Positions 12,592 through 25,500 of a stretch of DNA of 64,000 nucleotides are shown here, piece by piece (within the stretch, counting starts at the first letter, position 1; every line of letters begins with the position of its first letter). The DNA comes from Siphonodentalium dalli (lineage: Eukaryota > Mollusca > Scaphopoda > Gadilida > Siphonodentaliidae): positions 51,248,911 to 51,312,910 of the forward strand of contig CP136066.1 in the NCBI GenBank assembly GCA_032622095.1. The letters are read 5' to 3'. The notes below the pieces were generated by a model. The model did not search any database and was not told the DNA's origin. It saw only the letters and a list, made by a program, of their open reading frames with translations. The position numbers and the translations under genes are program-made.

Positions 12592-13410
12592 CATTCATAT
12601 ACCCCCGATGTTTCACGTGCTCATATACCCCCGATGTTTGGCGCACGTTCTCTTATACCCCGCTGTCAAGGGTGACGGGGGACATGGTGATTTAAACGTG
12701 GCGTTGTAGCCAATTAGACTGCTAGTTACAACCGGATGTGGGGACAAAAAGAGACATCCAGGTATTAAATCTCCATGTACCCCACGATGTTGCCGGCGAT
12801 AACGATTTTGTCCCCACAACAATAACCATGTTCAGTAGCTGACCTAAGGACCCGGCGTCAGGTGACGTCAAATTCGGCGTGCGAGAGCAACGTCACGATT
12901 GGTGGAAACTGCCAGTTCAAGGGTCATTCATATACCCTCGATGTTTCACGTGCTCATATACCCCCGATGTTTGGCGCACGTTCTCTTATACCCTGCCGTC
13001 AAGGGTGACGGGGGACATGGTGATTTAAACGTGGCGTTGTAGCCAATCAGATTGCTAGTTACAACCGGATGTGGGGACAATATTAGTTATCTTCCGTAAC
13101 ATCGGGGGTACATGGAGATTTAATACCTGGATGTCGATTTTGAACCCCGAGTGTTCGCCCGTCTGTGGGATATACATGATTGACTGGGTCCGCCCGCCTG
13201 TGGGATATACATGATTGACTGTGCTCCGCCTCGGGGTTCAAAATCGACATCCAGGTATTAAATCTCCATGTACCCCCGATGTTGCCGAAGATAACTAATA
13301 ATATCCCACAGGCGGGCGGACCCAGTCAATCATGTATATCCCATAGACGGGCGGACACAGTCAATCATGTATATCCCACAGGCGGGCGGACAGTCAATCA
13401 TGTATATCCC
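12592..13410. repeat. Direct and inverted repeat cluster
   Basis: A block of about 155 bp (TCATATACCC...GTGGGGACAA) occurs at 12592-12747 and again at 12926-13080. A second motif, TGGAGATTTAATACCTGGAT, lies inverted in 13100-13160 versus 13225-13285. GGGATATACATGATTGACTG units recur at 13165-13220 and, inverted, at 13325-13405. The cluster lies just downstream of the cyclase stop codon and its putative polyadenylation signal. Confidence 0.8.
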
Positions 13411-13414
13411 ACAT

Positions 13415-13420
13415 TTTATT
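13415..13420 (-). promoter_or_regulatory. Putative polyadenylation signal of the cyclase gene
   Basis: AATAAA on the minus strand, 45 bp past the stop codon at 13466-13468. The position suits a short 3' UTR, but a single hexamer in AT-rich DNA is weak evidence. Confidence 0.35.
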
Positions 13421-13465
13421 CGTGAACTGGGGGTAATATTATTAGCGCCATTGCAGTTCGTTATA

Positions 13466-13579
13466 TTAGTCTTCGTCGGAATACGTGGAACCCAGTCTTG
13501 ACTCCCAGCTTTCTTTGCGTCCACGTGGTTCGTAACCATGCTTGCCCTCCAGCCAGTACGTTTCCATCGGCTCGGCTCC
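13466..13579 (-). CDS. Cyclase exon 6: C-terminus and stop
   Basis: Acceptor TTGTTTTCACAG. Encodes [13 protein letters not shown], the typical end of the cyclase domain, then a 24-residue polar tail ending STYSDED and a TAA at 13466-13468. Confidence 0.92.
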   Translation of the reverse strand, partial: GAEPMETYWLEGKHGYEPRGRKESWESRLGSTYSDED

Positions 13580-16500
13580 CTGTGAAAACAAAGAGTCTCA
13601 AATAGTTTTTGCTTTAACAAATGGAGGATTAAAGGCCCACACAATCTCCGAGACGTGCCGATAGGGATGGCCTCCGGGAGTTTCCCCATAACGTTGGCCA
13701 ACAGTTGGAAATATCATGCCTGAGACAACACTAGTTGACATTTCAGACCAATTTACCTATAATATATTATATTGTTGGGATATTATGGATTTTCCAACCA
13801 GTATTTAGACCAATTGTAAATTATTTTTAATTGCAAATGGAATTTCCATGACTTTCGGGCTGGCTCAAAACTCGAAGTTGGAATGTGCCCCCCCCCCCAA
13901 CGGAGACCCTGTAGCCACGTCTGTACTTCGAATTCCTAAACTATTTACATATGTGTATTGTATTTGTCAACTTTTCAGTACTTTATAACGAACTAAAGCC
14001 GTGCGCATTGGGTCGTATATAGACTATATCTTATTTTGTGACGTCACCAATTATTATCTAATACGACACTGGTGTTTTGAATTTTAGCGACCATTTTTGT
14101 CACACAGTCGGTGGGCTTAAAGCATTAATGTCGTAATCGGAAATAAACGTGTGTCTTTCAATTGCCGGACTTCCAAAATGGGGCAGTTATTATAGGAATT
14201 ATGCACAGTGAAGTTCATTCGTAGCGGCGGTTTACATTTTATTGAGAAAATAATTATATATTTGCACTGGAGTGGCCTAAAATATAAATCGCGCGTGTAA
14301 TAGGAAAATTTCAATCACTCTGGCAGGGCGATATTGGAATCGAAATCGAAATTCGTGATGCATGCAAACGTTATTATATCGCGTTTAAATGATCCTAATA
14401 TTATATAGTACATACGTGAATCTGACAATCCCTAGATATCCTTCTATTTTCATGAATTGACAAGGAACAAAAGCAGAAGATACATTCAGGTTATCGAGAA
14501 TTCGGTCGATGGTGAAAGCTATACACGGTGACGTTGTTAGACGAGTTACGTTGAAATCGACATGATAACATTTTAAGAATAAAATGAACATGATGAAATC
14601 TACAAGCTTCTTCGTATAGTACACATCTCAATCGGATTCCGCACACATGCAGCGTCAATTATATAATTGTTAATTTCAGCAAAATACTCCCCTCTCGACA
14701 ACAACCAACAATCTTGTCTTTTGAATACTTTCTGTTTGATGTTGGGAGTTTATTGTAGAAAAGAAACGGCTTTTAAATATATTTTTTTAGGTTTTAAGTC
14801 TGAGGTGGTGAGCTCGTAGTCTGTTTGCATTGTGAATCTCTGATTTCTCACATGCTCTGACGTATGATTGACCAAATTTATACACGAAACTGCTAGCTAT
14901 AAGACCCACTCTTTCGATGAACCCTTGTGTATGTCTGGCGTGATATTAATTAATTAATCAAATTATTGATATAGTTTTGTAAATGAAGTAATCGATTGTC
15001 TATGACTTAATTTAGAGTGGTAGATTTTAGAATAATCGTTTTGGCTTTAGGCCACGCACGCTAACAACCAGTTCGAATTAACGCTTTAGGCCACGCACGC
15101 TAACAGCCAGTTCGAATTAAAGATTTAGGCCACGCACGCTAACAACCAGTTCGAATTAAAATTAAAATTCCATTTCCTCGAAGCATTACGGCAGTGTCGT
15201 CAAATCACAACATTTGACGATAAACGATGCAGGCGATTTTCGGGATTCCTATACTTATATATAAATTAGAGCCCAGCAGGGGTGTCCCAAGGATTAATTT
15301 TGGGCCCCTTCCTATATGTTGTCTATATATAAACGACACATCTGACGTCATCCAATCCGAAACGTGAATGTTCGCAGATGTTACATGCTTGACTGCCTCT
15401 CATTACGATACGGATATTCTTACAAGTGATTTAAATAATGACTTGAATACAATTGACGAATAGGCTTATAAATGGCTGGTGTCCTTTAATCCATAAAAAA
15501 CTGTAGCGTTATCTTACTCCCTGGTATTCGGAAAGCCCCATCTTAACTTGCAATACCAGGGAAACGATGTTTCCGTTGCAGATTCGCACACGCATCTTGG
15601 TCTGGAACTCCAAAATAATCTCAAATGGAACAATTATCTGGATAACGTATAGCGAAAGAGGTTTCCGCCAGATTATCCCAACTCATAATATAAACTTAAA
15701 ATATAAGCTTGAATGTATTTATCTAACTTAGGTGCTACCTCTAATGGATTACGTTGATATTGTCTGGGAATGTGCGCCATAACAATAACCTGAAAGACTC
15801 GATCGCCTTCATAAAGATGCAGCATGAATAGTCAGTAGATTAACGCGTTCTGCCTCAGTTAAAGATCTAATGCTTGAAGTTGGCTGGACTTCACTACAAA
15901 TGAGACGCAAATTTCACAAATTACAAACGGTCTACAAAATAATAAATGCCGACACACCTAGGTATCTAACCATACTCCTACCACGACGAGCCGGCGAGGT
16001 GCCGGGCTATTCCTTCAGAAGACCCGGCGACTTCTACGCATATTACTGCGAAACCGAACATTTAAGAAAATCGTTCATGCCAAAAATGTGCCTAACCAGG
16101 AGCAAACTTTCCGACATAACTAATAAAGCTGAAACCTTACATGAATTCAAGATATTCCTTAAAATTATATACCACACACCAAACCCCCTAACAACTATTA
16201 TACCGGCTCCAGAACAAACAATATAATAGATACCAAATTGAGAAACAAATGCAGCGACTAACATCACGACAAATTCGTAAACCTATATCTGTTAACCCAT
16301 CCTGTGATTGTGGAAACGAAATCGAAGACGCCCACCGCTATGTTTTCTTATGTACCATATACCAGACACAACGCGTACGGCTTTTCAACAGGCTTAGAAC
16401 AAAATGCATCACTGTATACAATATCACTGACCTTCTAAAAGGTACACACAACATTAGTAATAATAAATTAATATTTGCAGAAGTTCAAAATATATAGTCG

Positions 16501-19500
16501 CCACAAACCGCTTAACCCTTTACCCAACAAACCGGCCAAAAACGGCCAAATAAAGCTGCAACAGCCTAAATTATCTTAGGTCTGTCTCAATAGAACCATA
16601 CAAATATGGATATCATTGGAACCGGCTCCTTGACCACATTGTGATAGTTACAGTTATGCCCTGTGCCAATGCATTCTCTTATATATGCGAGTCGACCATA
16701 GGTCGCCTCGCATATATAAGAGAATGCATTGGCCTAAAATATTTTTTTTTTTAACACTTTTTACCATTTTTTCTTACATTCTTTAACAATTTTTAATGTG
16801 TTAAGCCAATGCACTCTCTTATATATGCGAGGCGACATATGGTCGACTCGCATATATAAGAGAATGCATTGGCACAGGGCCGTTCTGTTGGGTAAAGGGT
16901 TAAACAATTAACATATTTATCAGCTCTGGATCACCGTCACGATCGCCATAATTTTAGTCCCCAAAAGCTACAAAACTAACTAACGCATCTCTCTAACGTC
17001 CATATTCAGTAATCCAATCAAATGAACTCATACATGGAACCTGGATCTGGTAACACAAAAAACAATTTAAACATAGTTATTATATACCATCTTGTTATTA
17101 TAATAACGTGTTGTAATTTTATGGGGATAGGAGCTACCTAAGTTGTCATAACGTGTTCCCCAATCCCAGTTGTCCATTAATTATACAATAAAATATGTTT
17201 CAACTATATAAATTCGAGATTACGACAGCTAATTAAACACTGAAGCGCATATGAAGAGTCCAGAATTGACCAATGATACCTAGCAAAGAGAATATAAATA
17301 GGTATTTCCAAGCATTTCAGTGCGCTGTGACGTCATACTACAGGGATTTTATGTAGAAGCTATTTATAGCGGTGGTAATGTGAATGATAATTAAATTCTT
17401 TAGACCATGTAACCCATAGTTTGTTCGAGAGTCTAGTTATAATCAGAACTGGCTAACCACCAAAGTGACAGTAAGTGCTTATCGGAAGCGATAATTTCTA
17501 CCTCAGTCCGTATATAAGTATTTCGTTTTATTATTGATATATTTTGATCTCTAGAAGTAAGTACTGGGTTTATTTGTGGTTTATACTGGAAGTGTTAAAT
17601 TTTACCTTGATAACTTCTGTAGGCCCCCGTAACGTGTACCAGTAGAACCCATTCTGATCAAGTTTCTCAACTGTAGCTTTACTTATATGTATCTTCATAG
17701 CTGTGGAAAAGACATTTAATAATTATTATGTGAACGACCGATTCAATTGCGCGTGTACCAATATACGGCTGGGTTCTTTCAAAACCTTCATGAACCGGTA
17801 TAACTATTTTTACTTTTATTATAATATATCATGATAAAACTCGTTTTTGTGTGTGGAAATAACTAAATATATGTATGGTGATATCAATAAATCATGTTCC
17901 TGTTTACATCCCCAATCCACCATGTCCATGATTACCTCACAAACTCCACCATGTCATCACGTCTGTTATTACATCCACACCCTCAAGTCAAGTAAAAGTC
18001 AAGTCCATGTTTACCACCACATCCTGTCGTCATAGGTTGCCACGCCCATTATTACCTCCCACACACTGTCATCACATTTCTGATTACCTCCCCACCCCAC
18101 CCCGTCATCGCGTCCCTCATTACCTCCCCAACCATGTCATCACGTCCCCAATTACCCTCCCACTGTCTTCACGTCCACTAATTGTCCGCCCATCCCACCA
18201 TGTCATCACCGTGACGTCACTCTTTGAAGTTTTAATTTAGAACATGTATCCATGGAACTACTAACATAGAAGGAAAATATGAGGATAATGACCCCATGTG
18301 TACAACACTAGTCAAGTAAGTTAGTAACCAAGTGTTTTACCTGATACTATTAACATATCATAGTCATGTCACATTTGAGATACAAATGCTGATGTGTTAA
18401 CTTGTTATATTGGTCTGTATTTTTGGAATGTAATTGAAAATGTAATTGAAATTACACCCCTTTTCTCAATGTAATTAATTACATTCAATTACATGTAATT
18501 GAAAAAACCTTCAATTACAAATTACATCCAATTACTTGGGAAAATGTAAGTAATTACATTCAATTACAATTACAAATAACAATTACCCCAACCCTGCTAC
18601 CCTGCCTACCTTCTGCAGTAGCTTCCAGTCTGTTTGCAATCAGCATGGTGCTCCCAAACAAGCAGTATCTTGGCATTTTTGATCCGACCACTCCAGCTAC
18701 CACTGGGCCTGTTAAACACAAAATATGCCAGTTTAAAATTGAGCAATACATAGTTGAATTTGGGTTCGTTTATTTGAACGGAATTCAGAAAATTAAGCAA
18801 CATAAAATAACATTTGGAAATAGAACTGTCTGTCAGTTTAACTTTCTCACATATAAGCCTGAGTTTAGTTTGCCTGTCATTTGCAGAATGAGGTCCCCAG
18901 AGGGTGAATTTAATGACGCAATCACGCATAGCATCACTAAATGCACCCTCTGGGGACCTCATTCTGCTTAAGCCTCATCTTCTCTGGCAATTCTTTTTAT
19001 TATCAAACTTCTATAAAAACTTCTTCACGTAGATTCCCAATAGGTGTACATCAAAATATTCACCATTTGGGAACTTCAATCTGAGTTAGTGATGCTAAAT
19101 GACAGGCACACTATACTCAGACTTTTAGAAAAGCAGGAATGGAAATTTGGCCTATTAGTTTTTATTATTTTTTTTATCATTTATGACATTTTTAATTTAT
19201 GATGAAAACCCTGAAAGTTATAAGTGTCGCTAATAACCCTTTCATGACGGGAGTTGCGCTGGTGCAGCATAAATACCCACGAGGAAGCATGGCATAGAGT
19301 AAGAGAATACACTGGCTGACAAGGTCAAGGGAAATATTATTAGGCCAATGAATTCTCTTTTTATGCGTGGCTCCCTGTGGGAAAATTTCAGGAAGCTCAA
19401 GTCATGGATGGGTTAAGACTATGACAACCTCCCAATAATGAGTCCAACATGGTCCATCTCATTATTGTCTGGTAAAAAATATTAAAGTGGTGTGAAACAC

Positions 19501-22500
19501 TCCGGTGTGGTGACCAAATAGAAATGGAGAATAATCTTGTTCAAAGTAGTTATATTTACTAATATTAATACACACGATCTTTATTATATATTAATTAAAT
19601 ATACGCAGTGACTCTCGATGGCGAAATCATTTGCATTGTTTTGTCGTCGATTGTTGCGTCCAGAATCGATATGTAAATATTTACAATTAAGCGTAGTTCA
19701 GACGTTTATTTCTATGGACTGGTATGGTAGATTGCTTTGATATTTTCGGTGATGTTAGTAGAATGCTGCATTCTCACAGTTGGCATAGCGCCTGGGTATT
19801 GACTTATCAGTTTCACGCACCTGAACAAATCCATAATATGTCTTTAACAATTAAAACCCTTTCACGACGGGAGCTGCGCTGGTGCAGCTTTCAATATCCT
19901 ATGCCAGTGCACTCTTTTATATATGCGAGTCTCCCATCAGGGACCCTCGCATATATAAGAGAATGCACTGGCTGACAAGGTCAATGTTAATATTGCTAGA
20001 CAAATATATTCTCTTATATATGCGAAACTCCCCATGGGAGTCTCGCATATATAAGAGAATGCATTGGCACAGGGTTTTTGCAAACTTTCAGGAAGCTCCA
20101 GTCATGGAAGGGTTAAGGTATCACATCTATTGACTCACCTGAGTGGATCCCTATCCTGATTTTCATATGTTCGATCTTATTTGCAAAGTCCTTGTGGAAC
20201 TCCACTCCCTTGCGTATGTCCAGTGCCATTAGAGCAATCACATCAGCGCATTTGACGCCAATCCTGTCTGGTACCCCACTGGCTACAACATAAGCGTCCC
20301 CAATAGTCTCAACTTTGTACGCACCGTGGCGCTCTATGATCTCGTCGAATAAGCTGGAGAAAATATATAGCCTTGCAACATTAGTTATGGTGATATATAG
20401 ATCAAGAGTTTTTTTTAGAGAAATAAACTACACTGACTGACTGAACATATGTATTGTGACCCGCACAAAAAATAGAATATACCCATAGTGTTTCTGAATA
20501 ACAAATTTAATCCACGAGTGGGATTGGCGATTTATCGCCAATCCCACGAGTGGATTAAATTTGTCATTCAGAAACACTATGCGTATATTTTGTTTATGCC
20601 ACGATCTTTACAATGCGATGGATAAACACTTTTCCGTTCAAATTGTATGGAGAAAGTTTAAACCACTCTGCGAAGTTTATGCCACGATCTTTACAATGCG
20701 ATGGATAAACACTTTTCCGTTCAAATTGTATGGAGAAAGTTTAATCCACTCTGCGAAGTTTAATCAACAGTAAGCACGTTTAATCAACAGGTGTTGATTA
20801 AATGTAAAATGTAAACAGATGGCTTTATTTATATAGTAAGATAGGCGATCGTGGTATAAACAACATTACACCAGGCATGGAACATACAGCAGTGTGAATG
20901 CACAGGGGATCGCGGCGCAATTTAGGAGACTTTTGGAACTCCTCTCCTTTGGAGAAACACATCTGCTGATGTGAGTGACGTTAAAGATACTCAATCCGAT
21001 TTGAATGATCCCCATATCGTCAGATTCCAACAACAACACCATTGCCGGTTCAGTTATCAGAATCGATTAATTGCCCAAAATTATGATAACCACAGTCAAC
21101 TATAGTATAAAATTGACCAAACCTGTTATTTATAAACATTTTGTTCAACAAATTTTGCCGGTTTGTCAAATATCTGACACAAAAAAAGCCAATTGATTTT
21201 AGAGTTATCCATCTTCATCCGCAATTTGATCCGAGACCGTCTTCTCGTCGACTGTTTACTGGGCCACTAAAATTATCGGTGTTGATAAATAACGCGTTAA
21301 AACTGAGGCATAATTTGAAATAAATACTCAAAATAGTCAAAGGGATTGTTCAAGGCTGGACAAATTTGCAGAACAATAAAGTTAGGTTGCTTCAGTGGTA
21401 AGATGAAGAGAATCACATAGAAAATGTTGGGTGAAAGTGTATATGTTCCTGAGTGCAAGTGTATGTTACTGGTTGCTGGGTGCAAGTGTATAGGTTGCGA
21501 GGCGCAAGTATATAGGTTGCTGGCGTATAGGTTGCTTGGTGCAAGTATATAGGTCGTTGGGTGTAAGTGTATAGGTTGCTGGGTGCAAGTGTACAGGTTG
21601 CGGGGCGCAAGTGTATAGGTTACTGGTGTATATGGTGCTTGGTGCAAGTGTATAGGTTGCTGGGTGCAAGTGTATATGTTGCGGGGCGCAAGTGTATAGG
21701 TTACTGGCGAATATGGTGCTTGGTGCAAGTGTATAGGTTGCTGGGTGCAAGTGTATATGTTGCTGGGTGCAAGTGTAGATGTTCATGGGTGCAAGTGTAT
21801 AGGTTGCGGGGCGCAAGTGTATAGGTTGCTGGGTGCAAGTGTATAGGTTGATATGTGCAAGTGTATAGTTTGCTGGGTGCAAGTGTACAGGTTGCTGGTT
21901 GCTGGATGCAAGGGTTTAGGTTGTTGTAGGCCATGATGTTAGTTGGGACGGTTGCATTTATACATTCTATTTCATCGTTGCCTGAACGGTTCAACAGATC
22001 CTCGCACACATACGCACATAATCGACCTATAAATTGAAATTGTACATAATGTTATGATTTGATTATGAAATAAGCAGATCATGGATCGTACCCGTTATTT
22101 CGTTTTATGGCGCGGGCCACAGTAAAAACATATGCTAAAGAGCGTACACATGACAAGTCGTGAGTTGGCTTATGTGAGTCATAAATCTGCTTAGAATCGC
22201 CTCATTATGAGTCGATAATGTGATAAATGTTCTCATTTTCAGCACATTATCGACCAAAATGAGGCGACTCTACATAAAACAAGTTCTATTATAAGCAGAT
22301 AATGTGCGGTTTTCAGAAGAACAGGCTGAACGGTTAGAAGATATGATAAGTTTTTAACAGCTGAAAATAATGTAACGTTTGCATCATTTGTAAGGAGGGG
22401 TGATTCTCTTAGTAACTCTTCAATATGTACAATATGTTGTCCAATTCTTTATATTTTCTTTTCTAGCTTTGTCCTTTCTATATGGAATAATGTCAAGAGT

Positions 22501-25500
22501 GAAGAAATAGTGATATGCCTTCTCGTGCTGGAAACCGCAAGCACAATTTGGACTAGTGATTAGATGTTTTAGAATTTTGTCTTTGTTTAAGTCTATACAA
22601 TAATAGCGGACCCTACATAATAAAATGTTGCTTTTTCTTCTATGATAATTCTTGCAATAAAAGCGGCTTTTGTATAACTTGGTGTATAGGATTTGTGAGG
22701 TTAGAAAAGTATGGATTTACAATTTTAAGCTATCTTTTTAATGCTATTCAAATATCGAGACCTCTGACGGAATGAACATTTTGTTGGTGTCTTGTGAATC
22801 TGAAATGTTCTTGTGATACATTAATTGATATTTACTGCAAATAGTTTAACCTAGTTTTTGAGTCTGGTTGCGTCCCAGACTCATGGGGGATGGGAACGAT
22901 TATCCCACTGTACAAAAACAAAGGTGATATTAACAACTCCAAGAATTACAGGCCCATCACTCTCTTGAGTTGCTTCGGAAAACTGTTTACGACAATTCTT
23001 TCGAACCGTTTGTATTCATATGTTGAATGTGATAAACTTTTGTGTGAGAACCAATCTGGATTCCGGAAAGGTTACTCGACGACTGATAATATTTTCACCT
23101 TGCACATTTTGAGCGAAATGACTCGATGCTTGAAACGGAACTTATACTGTGCATTTATCGATTTTGAAAAAGCTTTCGACAAGATATGGAGACAGGGACT
23201 CGGGCATAAATTGTTAGCCATCGATATAAATGGAAAAATCTACAGAATAATACGTAATATATACTCAGATATTAAGTCAAAAGTAAAATTTGGAAACTGT
23301 TTGTCAAATTCTTTCCCCTGTTTGTCAGGGGTTAGGAAAGGTGAAATCTTTCTCCCCTCTTATTTGCAATATATCTCAACGATTTGGAAGATTTTATTAA
23401 AGAAGGGGTAGATGGTTTGTCAAAAACAACAGATGACTTGAAAAATAACTTGGATGTCTATGTGAGACTATTTATTATACTATATGCGGATGACATGGTT
23501 CTGTTAGCCGAAACACCCGTGAAAATTCAGAATGCTCTCAATGCTTGATATTCCCAAAAGTGGAAACTGACAGTTAATGTCGAAAAAACTAAGATTATGC
23601 TGATTTCAAAACGCAGTCTACCGAAAGGTAGGAAATTCTTTTATGACGGTATAGAAATTGAATATGTGAAGTACTTTAACTACCTTGGAATTATACACAC
23701 TAAAGCAGGCTCATTCTCTTTGGTTAAAAAGACTCTAGCGGATAATGCCATGAGAGCAATGTACTCGATCTCACTGTATCTAAGTTAAAAATCAATTTGA
23801 TCTGTTTGATGCCGAAGTTACTCCTATATTGACGTACTGTTGTGAGGTGTGGGGATATGGAAAAAAAGATATTTTTGAAAATATACACAAACAGTTCTTG
23901 AAATATGTACTTTATTTGAAAACATCAACTCCAGGTTACATGATCACATATGTTAAATGCAGTCTCATTAATCAATATAGGGCCGTTTGGAAATCAGCTA
24001 TAGACAAATCCAGTAGAGGTAATATATACAAGATTTTTAAACACAATATCTGTTTCGAAATATATTTGGACTGCCTTGACAACAAAACAGAAGAACAGTG
24101 TGCCAATTCCGAACATGTAATCATAGACTGCCCATTATAGAGAGGAAGATGGAATGACACTAATGTAATGGAACAAACATGTCCCTTGTGTAATAATTAT
24201 AAGCTTGGCGATGAACTTCATTACTTGTTCGAATGCAACCACTTTATGGATGTTAGAAATCGTTTCCTCCCGGCTAAATATACCAGAAAGAGACATGCGA
24301 CCATCGATATTCTTGACGACTTATTTAATATGACCGATATAGCATCCCTCAGCCGACTATGTTCCTACATTAGGGAAATTAACCGTTATTTGTAGCTTTA
24401 TTGACAATTACGTTAGGTAATGATGACTATATACAAATGTTGTTGTTGTTGCTGAGAAATTATAAGACGATGGCAAACATTACAATGATTGCGATAATGT
24501 TGATTATAATGATGACGAGGTATATATGACGATGACACTGCTGGATGTTTTTGTTAATGATGTTCGCGATGACGGTGTCGATGCACATAATGATAGTGTT
24601 GACGATGATGAAAATGATTAATGTAATGATGGTGATGATGATGATAACGACGACGAAGTATAATGTTGTTGATGCTGATAATGTGATGATGAACGAATAG
24701 ACGCAGAGCGTGAGGTCGCTGTGCATATCGTGTACATACAATTACCTTCCTTCTATCATTCTTTTGTATATACACTATTTTTTCTCAATATCCTGTAATG
24801 TGTGTATGGATCAGAGAATAAAGCATATATAAAGGAAATTTAGTACAAAATCAGGCATTCTAAATGATCTATTAGTTGGTCACCTCCCCAGTCATACGAG
24901 GGACATTTTCTAAAATATAAGGTGGAGTGTTTTTGTTTCATTATGTGAAATGTAAGGCTTTTTATAAATATAATTTACTCATGAGCAGTAGCTTTACGCG
25001 ATGTGTCCGATGCATCAATCATGGCAGGGATATAATTGGGTTGTATATGTGAAATCACAGTGGGTTCCTGATTCAACAATGACATATTTTGCCAATATGT
25101 TATGACACTCTTGCGATCGGAGAAGGATAGCAATAGGCATTCGGCCTCTCGTGCTATACTTAACTCTTTCACGACGAGGGCTTCCTGAATTTTTGCGAAA
25201 ACCCTGTGTCAATGCATTCTCTTATATATGCGACCATAGGTCGCCTCGCATATATAAGATAATGCATTGGCCTAACAAAGCTATTTTTTATAATTGTTGA
25301 AAAATGTAAGAAAAAATGATAAGAAATTGTTAAAGAATGTAAGAAATAATGATAAAAAATGAATTTTCTTTTTAAAGAATGTAAGATAAAATTATAAAAA
25401 AAAATTATAAAGAATGTAAGAAAAAATTAGAAAAAATGATAAAATTGTTAAAGAATGTTATAAAAAAAATGATAAAATTGTTCAAGAACATAAGAACACA

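Noticed and set aside
14385-14624. Minus-strand ORF considered as the missing cyclase exon
   Set aside because: It does not match the cyclase domain. The matching exon with good splice sites and phase is at 17606-17700.
21297-22009. Overlapping 65-143-codon ORFs on both strands
   Set aside because: All arise from the 22-bp minisatellite.
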